Assembly: GCF_001999765.1 (NCBI RefSeq)
Contig: NZ_KV908332.1
Span: 1 to 35,817 of the forward strand
Direction: 5' to 3'
From: Sinomonas mesophila
Lineage (GTDB): Bacteria; Actinomycetota; Actinomycetes; Actinomycetales; Micrococcaceae
DNA: 35,817 nucleotides
Positions 6,856-14,984 of this stretch are shown here, piece after piece (position 1 is the first letter of the stretch; every line of letters starts with the position of its first letter). The position numbers and the translations under genes were made by a program. The notes under the pieces are model-generated. The model was not told where the DNA came from and ran no database searches. It was given only the letters and a program-made list of their open reading frames with translations.

Positions 6856-7830
6856 ATGGATGTCCGTCAGCTGCAGATCCTCCGCGAACTCGGCGAGCTC
6901 GGGAGCGTCAAGGCGGTCGCCGAGCAGCTCCTCGTGACGCCCTCGGCGGTCTCCCAGCAGCTCGCGCTCCTCACGCGCAGCGCCGGCGTGCCGCTCACGC
7001 GCAAGGAGGGCCGCAGCCTCGTGCTCACCGACGCCGGCCGGGTGCTCGCGGAGGCGGGCGGCGCCGTCGTGCGCGCCATGGCGGACGCGCGGGCGGCGAT
7101 CGGCGCCTACCACGACGACCCGGGCAGGACCGTCTCGGTCTGCGCGTTCCACTCGGCGGGGCAGGCGCTGTTCGGGAGATTGGCGGCGCGGCTCGCGGCG
7201 CGTCACGCGCACGACGGCGATGCCCCCGGCGGCGGCCGGGGGGCCGGCGGCGGTGGCCGACGCGACGGCGGGCCCCGGCTGCGGTTGGCCGACGAGGACG
7301 TGCCCCAGCATGGCTTCCCGGCCCTGACGGCCCGGTACGACGTGGTCCTCGCGCACCGCATGGCGCACAGCGAGGCCTGGCCCGAGGACCGGCTCGTCGT
7401 CGTGCCACTGGCCCAGGAGCCGTTCGACGTGGCCCTGCCCATGGGGCACCCGCTGGCCGCACGCGCCTCCCTCACCCCGGCCGAGGTCGCGGGCGAGGCG
7501 TGGGTTTCGAGCCGCCCCGGCTACTCTCCCGCCGACGTCCTCGCGACGATCGCCGCCGTCGCGAGCAGGGCGCCAGAGGTCGCGCACCGGATCAACGACT
7601 ACGCCTCGGTCGCGGCCGTCGTCGCCGCGGGCGGGGCGATCGGCCTCCTGCCCCGGCACACGGCGTCGGCCCTCGCCCTCTCGCATTCCGTGGTCCTGCG
7701 CCCGCTCGAGGGGATCGCGACGACGCGCCGCATCGACCTGCTCATCCGGCCCGAGAACGCGCGCCGCCGGTCCGTCGAGCTCGTGGTCGAGGCGCTGCGG
7801 GACGTCGTGGCCGAACTCGTTGCCGGATGA
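6856..7830 (+). CDS. LysR-family transcriptional regulator, probable tdh-kbl regulator
   Basis: The protein has 324 residues. The N-terminal winged helix-turn-helix reads MDVRQLQILRELGELGSVKA, AEQLLVTPSAVSQQL and VPLTRKEGRSLVLTDAGRVL (residues 1-65), followed by a LysR substrate-binding domain with DEDVPQHGFPALTARYDVVLAHRM, WVSSRPGYSP and AAGGAIGLLPRHTA. I chose the ATG at 6856 because the preceding TAGAGT fits a leaderless start; a TTG two codons earlier is less likely. Its divergent position close to tdh suggests it controls threonine degradation; the effector is unknown. An odd Gly/Arg-rich low-complexity stretch (about residues 118-140, encoded around 7210-7275) replaces part of the first effector-domain subdomain and may be a small insertion or compensated frameshift. 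Confidence 0.9.
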   Translation: MDVRQLQILRELGELGSVKAVAEQLLVTPSAVSQQLALLTRSAGVPLTRKEGRSLVLTDAGRVLAEAGGAVVRAMADARAAIGAYHDDPGRTVSVCAFHSAGQALFGRLAARLAARHAHDGDAPGGGRGAGGGGRRDGGPRLRLADEDVPQHGFPALTARYDVVLAHRMAHSEAWPEDRLVVVPLAQEPFDVALPMGHPLAARASLTPAEVAGEAWVSSRPGYSPADVLATIAAVASRAPEVAHRINDYASVAAVVAAGGAIGLLPRHTASALALSHSVVLRPLEGIATTRRIDLLIRPENARRRSVELVVEALRDVVAELVAG

Positions 7831-7871
7831 GGCGCGGTTGAGGCACCCGCCGCGGCACCGGGGGCCCGGGG

Positions 7872-8504
7872 TCAGGGCGCGGCGAGCGCCGCCGCGCCGA
7901 ACGAGACCGCGAAGCGCCGGCACCAGACGGACACGGACGTGTACTGGGCGAGGTCGGCCTCGGGCGGGATCGGGTAGTTCTGGTCGCCGTGGTTGGCCTT
8001 GAGCTCGCCCAGGTCGAGGTAGCGGCCGTCGTCGAAGACGTGCCATCCGGGATTGCCCTCGAGGACCGGGGCGTCCGTGAGCCACACGCGCAGGTCCGGC
8101 CCGTCCGAGGTGTCGAGGCTTTCGAAGCGGAGCACGCGGCTGCCGTCCGCGAGCTCGAGGACGCGGACCGTGCCGGAGCTCGCGTGCTCGTGGCTGATGA
8201 TCGCCCCCTGCGCGAGGACGCGGGGCGCGGCCGGGGCGGTGGGCGCCGCCGGCTCGCCGGGAGACTCCGACGGGGCGGAGGACGACGGCGCGGCGCCCGG
8301 CGGCGGGGACGGCGCCGGAGTCTGGGCGCCGGCGTCCTGGGTTGCGGACGGCGCGGCCTCGACCAGGGTCGAGCTCGTGAAGAGCCGCCATGGCTGGAAC
8401 AGGTAGAGTCCCACGCCGATGAGGACCCCGACCGCGATCGCCGCGAGGGCACTGAGGACCGGGTGGGCGCGCACTGCACGGCGCGCTGAGCGCACGAGGG
8501 CCAT
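7872..8504 (-). CDS. Membrane-anchored DM13-domain protein
   Basis: In this 210-residue protein a single hydrophobic segment (about residues 16-37, LSALAAIAVGVLIGVGLYLF) anchors it in the membrane. A Pro/Ala/Ser-rich spacer of about 60 residues follows, then a C-terminal DM13 domain (about 105-205) with HEHASSGTVRVLELADGS, DLRVWLTDAPV, HVFDDGRYLDLGELKANHGDQNY and SVWCRRFAVSFGAA. The lone Cys in VWCRRF is the conserved cysteine that led to the suggestion of a redox role for DM13 domains. The domain should face outside the cell. It is divergent from the amidohydrolase gene and convergent with lysR. Its substrate is unknown. Confidence 0.88.
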   Translation of the reverse strand: MALVRSARRAVRAHPVLSALAAIAVGVLIGVGLYLFQPWRLFTSSTLVEAAPSATQDAGAQTPAPSPPPGAAPSSSAPSESPGEPAAPTAPAAPRVLAQGAIISHEHASSGTVRVLELADGSRVLRFESLDTSDGPDLRVWLTDAPVLEGNPGWHVFDDGRYLDLGELKANHGDQNYPIPPEADLAQYTSVSVWCRRFAVSFGAAALAAP

Positions 8505-8552
8505 GGCTCAAGGATACGTCTGGAGTGCCGGACAGCTGATCAGGCACGGCGT

Positions 8553-8581
8553 TTGCACTCTGTGCCGGTATACCAAATACT
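8553..8581 (+). promoter_or_regulatory. Predicted promoter with GGTATACC palindrome in the spacer
   Basis: TTGCAC at 8553-8558 and AATACT at 8576-8581 are 17 bases apart and oriented toward the amidohydrolase gene. The perfect palindrome GGTATACC at 8567-8574, flanked by CC and AA, lies between them. GTATAC-centred palindromes are common operators of GntR/FadR-type repressors. A protein bound there would block RNA polymerase. No GntR gene is present in the window. Confidence 0.5.
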
Positions 8582-8632
8582 GGGACGGGTGTCGCCGATG
8601 GCACCCTGCCCCGAGACCCGAGGAGCCCGACG

Positions 8633-9967
8633 ATGTGCCTTCACGACCACGAATCCGCCCCTAGCCCCGCAGGCCCGCTGTCTCGCCGCAATATCCTCGC
8701 CGGCGCCGCGGCACTGGCCGGGATCTCGGCCGCGGCCGTCGCGGGGCACCTCGGGGCCGCGGCTCCCGCGCGAGCCGACGGTTCGCCGTCGGGCCCCAGC
8801 TACCCCGGCCGTCCTGGCATGCCAGACGCCCTCATCGTCGAGGGCGCCACGCTGGTGGACCCGGCCACGGGGGGCGCCGTGCCGGACGCCGTCGTCGTGT
8901 TCGACGGCGGGGTGGTCGCCGCAGCCGGTACGCGGGACGAGACTCGGCGGGCCGTCGCGGACGTCGCCGGGCGGGCGCTGCGGATCGACGCGACGGGGCG
9001 CTGGATCGTCCCGGGCCTCGTGGACGTGCACGTGCACGCGAACGCCCTCGCCGACGCGCGGCTCCTCCTCGCGGGGGGCGCGACGAGCGTGCGCAGCGGC
9101 TCGAGCAGCTTCTACCAGGACGTGGCCCTCTCGGCCCTGCCGGAGTGGGCGCCCGGCGCCGCGCCGCGCATGCGGGCCGCCGGCCTTTTCGTCTCGCCGC
9201 AGCTGGGCGACTCGCTGCTCGCGGACCCGGACCTCGCTCCGCTCGCACCCCTCGAGGGAGTGACCGAACCCGCGGACCTCGCCTACCTCACCCGCGTGAA
9301 CCTCTCCCGCGGCGCCGTCGTCATCAAGACCCGCTCCAACCCGCGCGCGGGGCTGCCGGAGCAGGATCCGCGCGAGCTCGTCTACGGGCAGGAGCAGATC
9401 GCCGCCATCGTCTCCGCCGCGCGCGGGGCGGGCGTGCTGTGCCACGCCTACAGCGCCGAGGGCATCGATGGCGCGGTGCGCGCCGGTGTGAAGAGCATCG
9501 AGCACGGCGTCTTCGTCACCGAGGCCACGATCGCCGAGATGGCCCGTCGCGGGACCTACTTCACGCCCACGATGGACGCGATCACCTCGATGGCGTCCTC
9601 GTCCAACCCCGTGCTCGCCGCGCGCGGGGCCGAGTACACGCCGGTGCTCAAGGCCGCGGTCCTCGCCGCCCACGAGGCCGGCGTCCCCGTCGTCGCGGGC
9701 ACGGACTCGTTCGGCACCGACGTCACGCCCATCGGGACCGAGGTGCGGCTCCTCGGCGAGGCGGGCCTCTCCCCGCTCGAGGCGCTGCGGGCGGCGACGA
9801 CCCGCGCGGCGGCCCTGCTGGGGTGGGAGGGCAGGGCCGGGGTGCTCGCGCGCGGCGCGTTCGCGGACGCCGTCGTGCTCGACGCCGACCCGCTCGCCGA
9901 TGCGGGCGCGCTCAAGACGGTGCGGGCCGTCGTCGCGCAGGGCGTCGTGGTGCGCAACGAGCTCTGA
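8633..9967 (+). CDS. Tat-exported amidohydrolase-family protein
   Basis: This 444-residue protein has a twin-arginine signal (SRRNILAGAAALAG at 17-30, cleavage probably after ...APARA near residue 48), so it is folded in the cytoplasm and exported. The mature part is an imidazolonepropionase/prolidase-like metal hydrolase: GLVDVHVHANA (H133, H135), VVIKTRSNPRAG with the usual carbamylated-lysine position, VLCHAYSAEGIDGA, GVKSIEHGVF, and VVAGTDSFGTDVTP near the C-terminus, followed by the LSPLEALRAATTRAAALLGW segment typical of the family. GAGGAG precedes the ATG at good distance. The substrate cannot be inferred; exported members may hydrolyse cyclic amides, peptides or lactones. The promoter upstream carries a GntR-like palindrome, so expression is probably substrate-induced. 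Confidence 0.9.
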   Translation: MCLHDHESAPSPAGPLSRRNILAGAAALAGISAAAVAGHLGAAAPARADGSPSGPSYPGRPGMPDALIVEGATLVDPATGGAVPDAVVVFDGGVVAAAGTRDETRRAVADVAGRALRIDATGRWIVPGLVDVHVHANALADARLLLAGGATSVRSGSSSFYQDVALSALPEWAPGAAPRMRAAGLFVSPQLGDSLLADPDLAPLAPLEGVTEPADLAYLTRVNLSRGAVVIKTRSNPRAGLPEQDPRELVYGQEQIAAIVSAARGAGVLCHAYSAEGIDGAVRAGVKSIEHGVFVTEATIAEMARRGTYFTPTMDAITSMASSSNPVLAARGAEYTPVLKAAVLAAHEAGVPVVAGTDSFGTDVTPIGTEVRLLGEAGLSPLEALRAATTRAAALLGWEGRAGVLARGAFADAVVLDADPLADAGALKTVRAVVAQGVVVRNEL

Positions 9968-10001
9968 CGACGAGCTCTGACCGGGGCGCCAGCCGCCGGA
10001 C

Positions 10002-10023
10002 CCCGGGCGCCGAGGCGCCCGGG
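10002..10023. terminator. GC-rich hairpin between convergent genes
   Basis: CCCGGGCGCC at 10002-10011 pairs with GGCGCCCGGG at 10014-10023. It lies between the amidohydrolase stop and the oppositely oriented DUF5666-like gene. There is no T-tract, which is common for actinobacterial terminators. It could serve both strands. Confidence 0.6.
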
Positions 10024-10034
10024 CTCAGCACGCC

Positions 10035-10066
10035 GTCAGGACTGGGTCGCGTCAGGACTGGGTCGC
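10035..10066 (-). repeat. 16-bp tandem duplication across a stop codon
   Basis: The 16-mer GTCAGGACTGGGTCGC occurs twice in a row (10035-10050 and 10051-10066). The second copy contains the stop codon and last codons of the DUF5666-like gene and the first lies just beyond it. It looks like a recent slippage duplication that leaves the protein end unchanged. Confidence 0.85.
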
Positions 10067-10615
10067 GGAGGGCGAGGGCGACTGGGTCTGGCCGCGGTTC
10101 TTGTGGCCCTTCCCGTGGCCCTGGCCCTGGGCCTTGGCGGGGAACGGGCCCTTCACCACCTGCTGCGCGGTGTCCTCGCTCCCTGAGCGGACGCCCCGGA
10201 CGACGACCTCGTCACCCACGGCGAGGTCGCCCGGGGTCAGCGCCGTGCCCTTCTGGGCGGCGGCGCGGATCCTCGTTTCGGCGTTGAGCGTGTACGAGTG
10301 CTCGTAGCCGTCCTCGCTGCGGACGGTGAGTCTCGTGTCCGTCGCCTCGGTGACCGTGCCGCGCTGGCTCACGATGGTCGCGTAGGTGCCGTCACTCTTC
10401 TTGACGGTCACCTCGCCGTGGAGCCCGCCGCGGAGCAGCCCGTGTTTGAAGCCGTGGCCCCAGGCCTTTGCGGGGGCCGAGACGGAGTCGGTCGGGCTCG
10501 CCGTGGACGTCGGGGTCGCCGAGGCCCAGACGGCCGCGCCGCCCGCGCCAGCGAGGCCGAAGGCGAGTGCGCCGATGACGATGCCGCGCCGGATGCGGCC
10601 TGGTGCAGACTTCAT
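10052..10615 (-). CDS. Secreted or anchored DUF5666-like protein
   Basis: This 187-residue protein starts at the ATG at 10615 (MKSAPGRIRRGIVIGAL); the frame runs further upstream only because it crosses the 21-bp repeat array. The basic N-terminus plus hydrophobic segment (residues about 10-31, ending AVWASA) is a signal peptide or anchor. The core has two small beta motifs, GEVTVKKSDGTYATIVSQRG and RLTVRSEDGYEHSYTLNAET, then DLAVGDEVVVRGVRSGSE. This is the repeated barrel pattern of DUF5666 domains, which are of unknown function. The C-terminus is a charged, low-complexity tail (GQGHGKGHKNRGQ) ending in Ser/Pro. An extracytoplasmic location is inferred. It is divergent from the VOC gene. Confidence 0.75.
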   Translation of the reverse strand: MKSAPGRIRRGIVIGALAFGLAGAGGAAVWASATPTSTASPTDSVSAPAKAWGHGFKHGLLRGGLHGEVTVKKSDGTYATIVSQRGTVTEATDTRLTVRSEDGYEHSYTLNAETRIRAAAQKGTALTPGDLAVGDEVVVRGVRSGSEDTAQQVVKGPFPAKAQGQGHGKGHKNRGQTQSPSPSATQS

Positions 10616-10732
10616 GGCTCCATGATCGTCCTCAGGACGGCTCCGAGCGCCGGTTCTGATCCATTCCACAGCGAATGCATGGCCCCGGCACAGGTTCGCG
10701 GCCGAGGATGCCCGGGCCTCCCCTGGACCCGG

Positions 10733-10837
10733 GGTCACCTCCCAACGTTGCGAGGTCACCTCCCCACGTTGCGAGGTCACCTCCCAACGTTGCGAGGTCA
10801 CCTCCCAACATTGTGAGGTCACGTCTCAGCAATCCGG
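10733..10837 (+). repeat. Array A: five tandem 21-bp units in a divergent intergenic region
   Basis: Units start at 10733, 10754, 10775, 10796 and 10817; the first four are nearly identical and the fifth is degenerate. Each begins GGTCACCTC and has a CAACGTTG-like core, and GGTCACC recurs at the 21-base spacing. The core CAACGTTG is itself a palindrome. The unit is close to the reverse complement of array B's unit (11345-11461), so the two arrays are inverted about the VOC gene. Because 21 is a multiple of three the array stays open in several frames and creates false reading frames. Confidence 0.92.
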
Positions 10838-10906
10838 GGTCAGCGCGCGACGGCGGCCGCGTCTGGGGGTTCCTTCCGATGCCTTCTGGCGGGGGCGCCT
10901 CGTGCG

Positions 10907-10912
10907 TATTCT
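10907..10912 (+). promoter_or_regulatory. -10 box for a leaderless VOC-gene transcript
   Basis: TATTCT lies six bases before the GTG at 10919, so transcription would begin at or next to the start codon. There is no Shine-Dalgarno sequence upstream of this GTG, which supports a leaderless start. Confidence 0.55.
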
Positions 10913-10918
10913 GGCGCA

Positions 10919-11302
10919 GTGAGCCGCTCCGACAGCCCCATGATCCACCTCGAGTCCACTGTCCTCGGGAGCCCCGACCCCCAGGCCGCTGTCCGCTTCT
11001 ATGCCCGCCTCCTCAGCTGGGAGATCCGCAACGACGAGCGCGACTGGTGCACCCTGCGCAATCCCGGAGGCGGTCCCGGCCTGTCCTTCCAGCTCGAGGA
11101 CGACTTCGTGCGACCCGTCTGGCCCGAGCAGCCCGGGCGCCAGCAGATGATGATGCACTTGGACCTGCGCGTCGAGGACCTGCAGAAAGCGGCCGCCCAT
11201 GCCAAGGAGTGCGGCGCCCAGCGGGCCGATCACCAGCCGCAGGACGACGTCGTCGTCTTCCTCGACCCCGACGGGCACCCCTTCTGTCTCTTCGAGAAGT
11301 GA
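10919..11302 (+). CDS. VOC-fold (glyoxalase/bleomycin-resistance-like) protein
   Basis: This 127-residue protein has the paired beta-alpha-beta-beta-beta layout of the vicinal oxygen chelate superfamily: HLESTVLGSPDPQAAVRFYARLLSWEI at the N-terminus and HLDLRVEDLQKAAAHAKECGA, then VVVFLDPDGHPFCLFEK at the C-terminus. Candidate metal ligands are the early His/Glu, H in MMMHLDLRVED and a C-terminal Glu. The substrate is unknown; short single-domain actinobacterial members are often annotated only as VOC family. The start is GTG at 10919 (leaderless promoter) or ATG at 10940, whose product starts directly at the conserved MIHLEST. It stands alone between two inverted arrays of 21-bp repeats. Confidence 0.88.
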   Translation: MSRSDSPMIHLESTVLGSPDPQAAVRFYARLLSWEIRNDERDWCTLRNPGGGPGLSFQLEDDFVRPVWPEQPGRQQMMMHLDLRVEDLQKAAAHAKECGAQRADHQPQDDVVVFLDPDGHPFCLFEK

Positions 11303-11344
11303 TCCGTCAGGCCTGAAGGAGCCCGCAGGCTCGGGTCTCAGGAA

Positions 11345-11461
11345 CGTGACCTCGCAATGTTGAGAGGTGACCCCGCAACGTTGAGAGGTGACCTCGCAAT
11401 GTTGAGAGGTGACCCCTCAACGTTGGGACGTGACCCCGCAAGGTTGAGAGGTGACCCCGCG
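11345..11461 (+). repeat. Array B: five and a half tandem 21-bp units, inverted relative to array A
   Basis: Units start at 11345, 11366, 11387, 11408 and 11429, with a partial unit at 11450-11461. Each reads GGTGACC(T/C)CGCAA(C/T)GTTG followed by AGA or a variant. The array lies between the VOC stop and the gatB stop, a convergent region. Compared with array A it is the opposite strand of the same repeat family, with its own set of substitutions; the last unit runs into a terminator hairpin. No reading frame across it is credible. Confidence 0.92.
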
Positions 11462-11484
11462 TCCTTTGGTGAGGACGCGGGGTC
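11453..11484. terminator. Bidirectional terminator hairpin between the VOC gene and gatB
   Basis: GACCCCGCGTCC at 11453-11464 pairs perfectly with GGACGCGGGGTC at 11473-11484 around the loop TTTGGTGA. It is placed after the stops of two converging genes. The left arm is part of the last array B unit, so the terminator seems built on the repeat. Confidence 0.72.
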
Positions 11485-11515
11485 AGGGGGTCCTGCTGCC
11501 CGGGTCAGGTCCCTG

Positions 11516-13027
11516 CTAGGCGCTGACGCCGAGCCTCTCCAGGATGAGCTCCTTGACCCGGCCGGCGTCGGCCTGGCCGCGCGTGGCCTTCATGACCCCG
11601 CCCACGATCGCGCCGACCGCCTGGACCTTGCCGCCGCGGATCTTGTCCGCGACGTCGGGCTGGGCGGCAAGCGCGGCGTCGATCGCCTCGAGGAGGGGCC
11701 GGTCGTCGGAGACGAGGACGAGGCCGCGGGCCTCCATGACCTGGGTCGGGGTGCCCTCGCCGGCGATCACGCCGTCGAGCACCTGGCCAGCCATCTTGTT
11801 GTTGAGCTTGCCGCCCTCGACGAGGCCGTTGAGCTCGACGATCGCCGCCGGCGTCACGCCGAGCTCCGCGGGGTCGACGTCGGCCGTCTTGGCTCGGCCG
11901 ACGATCTCGCCCATCCACCACTTGCGGGCCGCCTGCGGCGAGGCGCCCGCGGCGACGGTCTCCTCGATCGCCTCGACGACGCCGGCGTTGACGACGTCGC
12001 GGAACTCAGCGTCGGCGTAGCCCCAAGCCTCCTTGAGGCGCTTGCGGCGCTCGGCCGGCGGCTCGGGCAGCGTCGCGCGCAGCTCCTCGACCCACTCGCG
12101 GCTCGGGACGACGGGGACGAGGTCCGGCTCGGGGAAGTAGCGGTAGTCGTCGGCGTCGCTCTTGGGGCGGCCGGCCGTCGTCGTGCGCGTGTCCTCGTGC
12201 CAGTGGCGGGTCTCCTGCGTGACCGTCCCGCCCGAGGCGAGGACGGCGGCGTGACGCTGGATCTCGAAGCGCACGGCGTGCTCGACCGAGCGCAGCGAGT
12301 TGACGTTCTTGGTCTCCGAGCGCGTGCCGAACTTATCGGCGCCCTTGGGCATGAGCGAGACGTTCGCATCGCAGCGGACGTTTCCGCGCTCCATGCGCGC
12401 GTCCGAGACGCCGAGGTTCTTCACGATCTCCCGGACCGCCGAGACGTACGCGCGGGCGAGCTCAGGGGCGCGGGAGCCCGCGCCGACGATCGGCTTCGTG
12501 ACGATCTCGACGAGCGGGACGCCGGCGCGGTTGTAGTCCACGAGCGAGTAGTCGGCGCCCTGGATGCGGCCGGTCGCGCCGCCCATGTGGGTGAGCTTGC
12601 CGGCGTCCTCCTCCATGTGCGCGCGCTCGATCTCGACGCGGAACACGGTGCCGTCCTCGAGCTCGACGTCGAGCCAGCCGTCGTGCGCGATCGGCTCGTC
12701 GTACTGCGACGTCTGGAAGTTCTTCGGCGTGTCCGGGTAGAAGTAGTTCTTCCGCGCGAAGCGGCAGGACTCGGCGATCTCGCAGTTGAGGGCCAGGCCG
12801 ATCTTGATGCTCGACTCGACGGCGGCCCTGTTCACGACAGGCAGGACGCCGGGCATGCCGAGGTCGACCTCGTTGACGTTCGTGTTCGGGTCGTCGCCGA
12901 AGACGTTCGGGGCCGAGGAGAACATCTTGGACTTGGTGTTGAGCTCGACGTGGACCTCGAAGCCGAGGACGGGGTCGAAGCGCTCCATGGCCTCGTCGAA
13001 GGACAGGATCTCGTCAGTGGCTGCCAT
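11516..13027 (-). CDS. gatB: Asp/Glu-tRNA(Asn/Gln) amidotransferase subunit B
   Basis: This 503-residue tRNA-binding and kinase subunit of GatCAB activates mischarged Glu-tRNA(Gln) for amidation. The N-terminal catalytic cradle shows [72 protein letters not shown] and [15 protein letters not shown]. Further on are the [30 protein letters not shown] region, and a C-terminal helical plus YqeY-like tail ([31 protein letters not shown]). The start is ATG at 13027, two bases after the gatA stop; a much longer frame upstream is an artefact of antisense reading over gatA. Actinobacteria generally lack glutaminyl-tRNA synthetase, so this complex is expected to be essential. Confidence 0.98.
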   Translation of the reverse strand: MAATDEILSFDEAMERFDPVLGFEVHVELNTKSKMFSSAPNVFGDDPNTNVNEVDLGMPGVLPVVNRAAVESSIKIGLALNCEIAESCRFARKNYFYPDTPKNFQTSQYDEPIAHDGWLDVELEDGTVFRVEIERAHMEEDAGKLTHMGGATGRIQGADYSLVDYNRAGVPLVEIVTKPIVGAGSRAPELARAYVSAVREIVKNLGVSDARMERGNVRCDANVSLMPKGADKFGTRSETKNVNSLRSVEHAVRFEIQRHAAVLASGGTVTQETRHWHEDTRTTTAGRPKSDADDYRYFPEPDLVPVVPSREWVEELRATLPEPPAERRKRLKEAWGYADAEFRDVVNAGVVEAIEETVAAGASPQAARKWWMGEIVGRAKTADVDPAELGVTPAAIVELNGLVEGGKLNNKMAGQVLDGVIAGEGTPTQVMEARGLVLVSDDRPLLEAIDAALAAQPDVADKIRGGKVQAVGAIVGGVMKATRGQADAGRVKELILERLGVSA

Positions 13028-13029
13028 CT

Positions 13030-14589
13030 CTACTTCACTCCTTCGGTCGTCGCGGCCGTCGCAGCCGTCAGGGACGGCGCCTTCGCGAGCAGCGGGCCGC
13101 CCCACTGCGCCTCGAGCAGCGACTCGAGCGCCGCGCCGACGCGGTAGAGGCGGGCGTCCTGGCGGGCCGGGGCCAGGAGCTGGATGCCCACGGGCAGGCC
13201 GTCCTCGTCCGCGAGGCCGCCCGGGAGGGACAGGCCCGGGACGCCGGCCAGGTTCGCGGGGATGGTCGCGACGTCGTTGAGGTACATCGCGAGCGGGTCG
13301 TCGAGCTTCTCGCCGAGCCGGAACGCCGTCGTGGGCGCTGTCGGGGAGATGAGCACGTCCGCCTTCGCGAACGCGGCCTCGAAGTCGCGCTGGACGAGCG
13401 TGCGGACCTTCTGCGCCGAGCCGTAGTAGGCGTCGTAGTAGCCGGCCGAGAGGGCGTAGGTGCCGAGGATGATGCGGCGCTTGGCCTCGTCGCCGAACCC
13501 GGCGGCGCGGGTCGCGCCCATGACGCGCTCGATCGTCATCGGGCCGTCCTTGGGCAGGACGCGCAGGCCGTACCGGACGCCGTCGAACTTCGCGAGGTTG
13601 CTCGAGACCTCCGAGGGCATGATGAGGTAGTAGGCCCCGAGGGCGTACTGGAAGTTCGGGCAGGAGACCTCGACGACCGTGGCCCCGGCGCCCTTGAGCA
13701 GCTCGAGCGCCTCGTGGAAGCGGGCCTCGACGCCGGCCTGGTAGCCCTCGCCGCCGAGCTCCTTGACGACGCCGATGCGCAGCCCCGCGACGGACCCCTC
13801 CTTCGCCGCGGCGACCAGCGTGTCGAACGGGTCCGTGAGCGAGGTCGAGTCGAACGGGTCGTACCCGCCCACAAGCTCCTGCAGCAGCGCCGAGTCGAGC
13901 ACCGTGCGGGAGACGGGGCCGATCTGGTCCAGGCTCGAGGCCATGGCGATCGCGCCGTAGCGGGACACCGCGCCGTAGGTGGGCTTGACGCCGACCGTGC
14001 CGGTCACGGCTCCGGGCTGGCGGATCGAGCCGCCCGTGTCGGTGCCCAGCGCGAGCGGTGCCTCGAACGCCGCGACGGCCGCGGCGGAGCCGCCCCCCGA
14101 GCCGCCGGGGATGCGGTCGAGGTCCCACGGGTTGCGGGTCGGGCCGAATGCCGAGTGCTCCGTCGAGGAGCCCATCGCGAACTCGTCGAGGTTGGTCTTG
14201 CCGAGGATCGGCAGCTTCGCGGCGCGGATCTTCTTGATGACCGTCGCGTCGTAGGGGCTCATCCAGCCCTCGAGGATGCGCGAACCCGCCGTCGTCGGCT
14301 GGCCGACCGTGACGATGAGGTCCTTGATCGCGATCGGGACGCCCGCGAGCGGGTGGAGGGCGGCGGCGTCGTCCCCGCCCGCGGCGCGCGCGGCGTCGAC
14401 CTCGCGGGCGACGGCGAGCGCCTCCTCGGTGTTGACGTGCAGGAAGGCGTGGACGCCGCGCTCCCCGCCGTCGACCTCGGCGATCCGGTCAAGGTGGGCG
14501 CGGGTGACCTCCTCGGAGGAGACCTCCTTGGCGGCGAGCTTCTCGGCGAGGGCCGAGGCGCTGGACGTGATGAGTTCGTTGAGGCTCAT
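13030..14589 (-). CDS. gatA: Asp/Glu-tRNA(Asn/Gln) amidotransferase subunit A
   Basis: This 519-residue amidase-signature enzyme releases ammonia from glutamine and feeds it to GatB. The Ser-cisSer-Lys triad is visible: Lys in [12 protein letters not shown], Ser in [14 protein letters not shown], and Ser in [39 protein letters not shown] follows, as in all GatA proteins. Length is slightly above the usual 480-500, mainly in the N-terminal region. It starts ATG at 14589, three bases after the gatC stop, and its stop is two bases before gatB, giving a tight gatC-gatA-gatB operon. Located in the cytoplasm. Confidence 0.98.
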   Translation of the reverse strand: MSLNELITSSASALAEKLAAKEVSSEEVTRAHLDRIAEVDGGERGVHAFLHVNTEEALAVAREVDAARAAGGDDAAALHPLAGVPIAIKDLIVTVGQPTTAGSRILEGWMSPYDATVIKKIRAAKLPILGKTNLDEFAMGSSTEHSAFGPTRNPWDLDRIPGGSGGGSAAAVAAFEAPLALGTDTGGSIRQPGAVTGTVGVKPTYGAVSRYGAIAMASSLDQIGPVSRTVLDSALLQELVGGYDPFDSTSLTDPFDTLVAAAKEGSVAGLRIGVVKELGGEGYQAGVEARFHEALELLKGAGATVVEVSCPNFQYALGAYYLIMPSEVSSNLAKFDGVRYGLRVLPKDGPMTIERVMGATRAAGFGDEAKRRIILGTYALSAGYYDAYYGSAQKVRTLVQRDFEAAFAKADVLISPTAPTTAFRLGEKLDDPLAMYLNDVATIPANLAGVPGLSLPGGLADEDGLPVGIQLLAPARQDARLYRVGAALESLLEAQWGGPLLAKAPSLTAATAATTEGVK

Positions 14590-14592
14590 GGT

Positions 14593-14889
14593 TTACTCCT
14601 CGTCCAGGATGGCCGGGACCCGGAAGCGGTCCTCGTCGGCGTCGGGGGCGCCGGAGAGCGCCTCGGCGGGGGTCAGGACGTGGCCCACCACGTCCTCGCG
14701 GAAGACGTTGCTCAGCGGGATCGGGTGGCTCGTCGCCGGGACGTCGGGGCCGGCGGCCTCGCTCACGCTCTTGACGGCGTCGACGATGTGGGCCAGTTCG
14801 CCCGCCATCTTGTCGAGTTCCGCCTCGCTCATCTCGATCCGCGCGAGCTGCGCGAGGTGCGCAACGTCGTCGCGAGTGATCTCAGCCAT
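14593..14889 (-). CDS. gatC: Asp/Glu-tRNA(Asn/Gln) amidotransferase subunit C
   Basis: This 98-residue subunit wraps GatA and stabilises the GatA-GatB interface. It shows the family pattern EITRDDVAHLAQLARIEMSE, ELAHIVDAVKSVSE, HPIPLSNVFREDVVGH and the C-terminal RFRVPAILDEE. It is the first gene of the gatCAB operon; the promoter must lie in the roughly 95-base gap before the convergent-side hypothetical gene at 14985-15374, which is transcribed in the same direction from further upstream. Confidence 0.97.
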   Translation of the reverse strand: MAEITRDDVAHLAQLARIEMSEAELDKMAGELAHIVDAVKSVSEAAGPDVPATSHPIPLSNVFREDVVGHVLTPAEALSGAPDADEDRFRVPAILDEE

Positions 14890-14984
14890 GGATCTCCCTG
14901 TGAAGGTGGTGAAGAAGGTTCGCCGTCCAGTCTAGTCGCGGCCCGCGCACGACGGCGCGCTGCCGCGGCTCCCCGGGGAGCCCG

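Noticed and set aside
10616-10822. N-terminal extension of the DUF5666-like gene through array A
   Set aside because: The extension is translated repeat (WEVTSQRWEVTSQR) and precedes a normal signal peptide with its own ATG at 10615.
10733-11461. The 21-bp arrays as a CRISPR
   Set aside because: Units are contiguous with no spacers, too short, and no cas genes are present.
11357-13147. A long plus-strand frame starting in array B and running opposite gatB
   Set aside because: Its start is repeat sequence (MLRGDPATLRGD) and the rest is antisense to gatB, with shadow-type composition.
13030-14128. N-terminal fusion of gatB to a 370-residue upstream extension
   Set aside because: The extension is an out-of-frame shadow of gatA; gatB has a proper ATG at 13027 and family-typical length without it.
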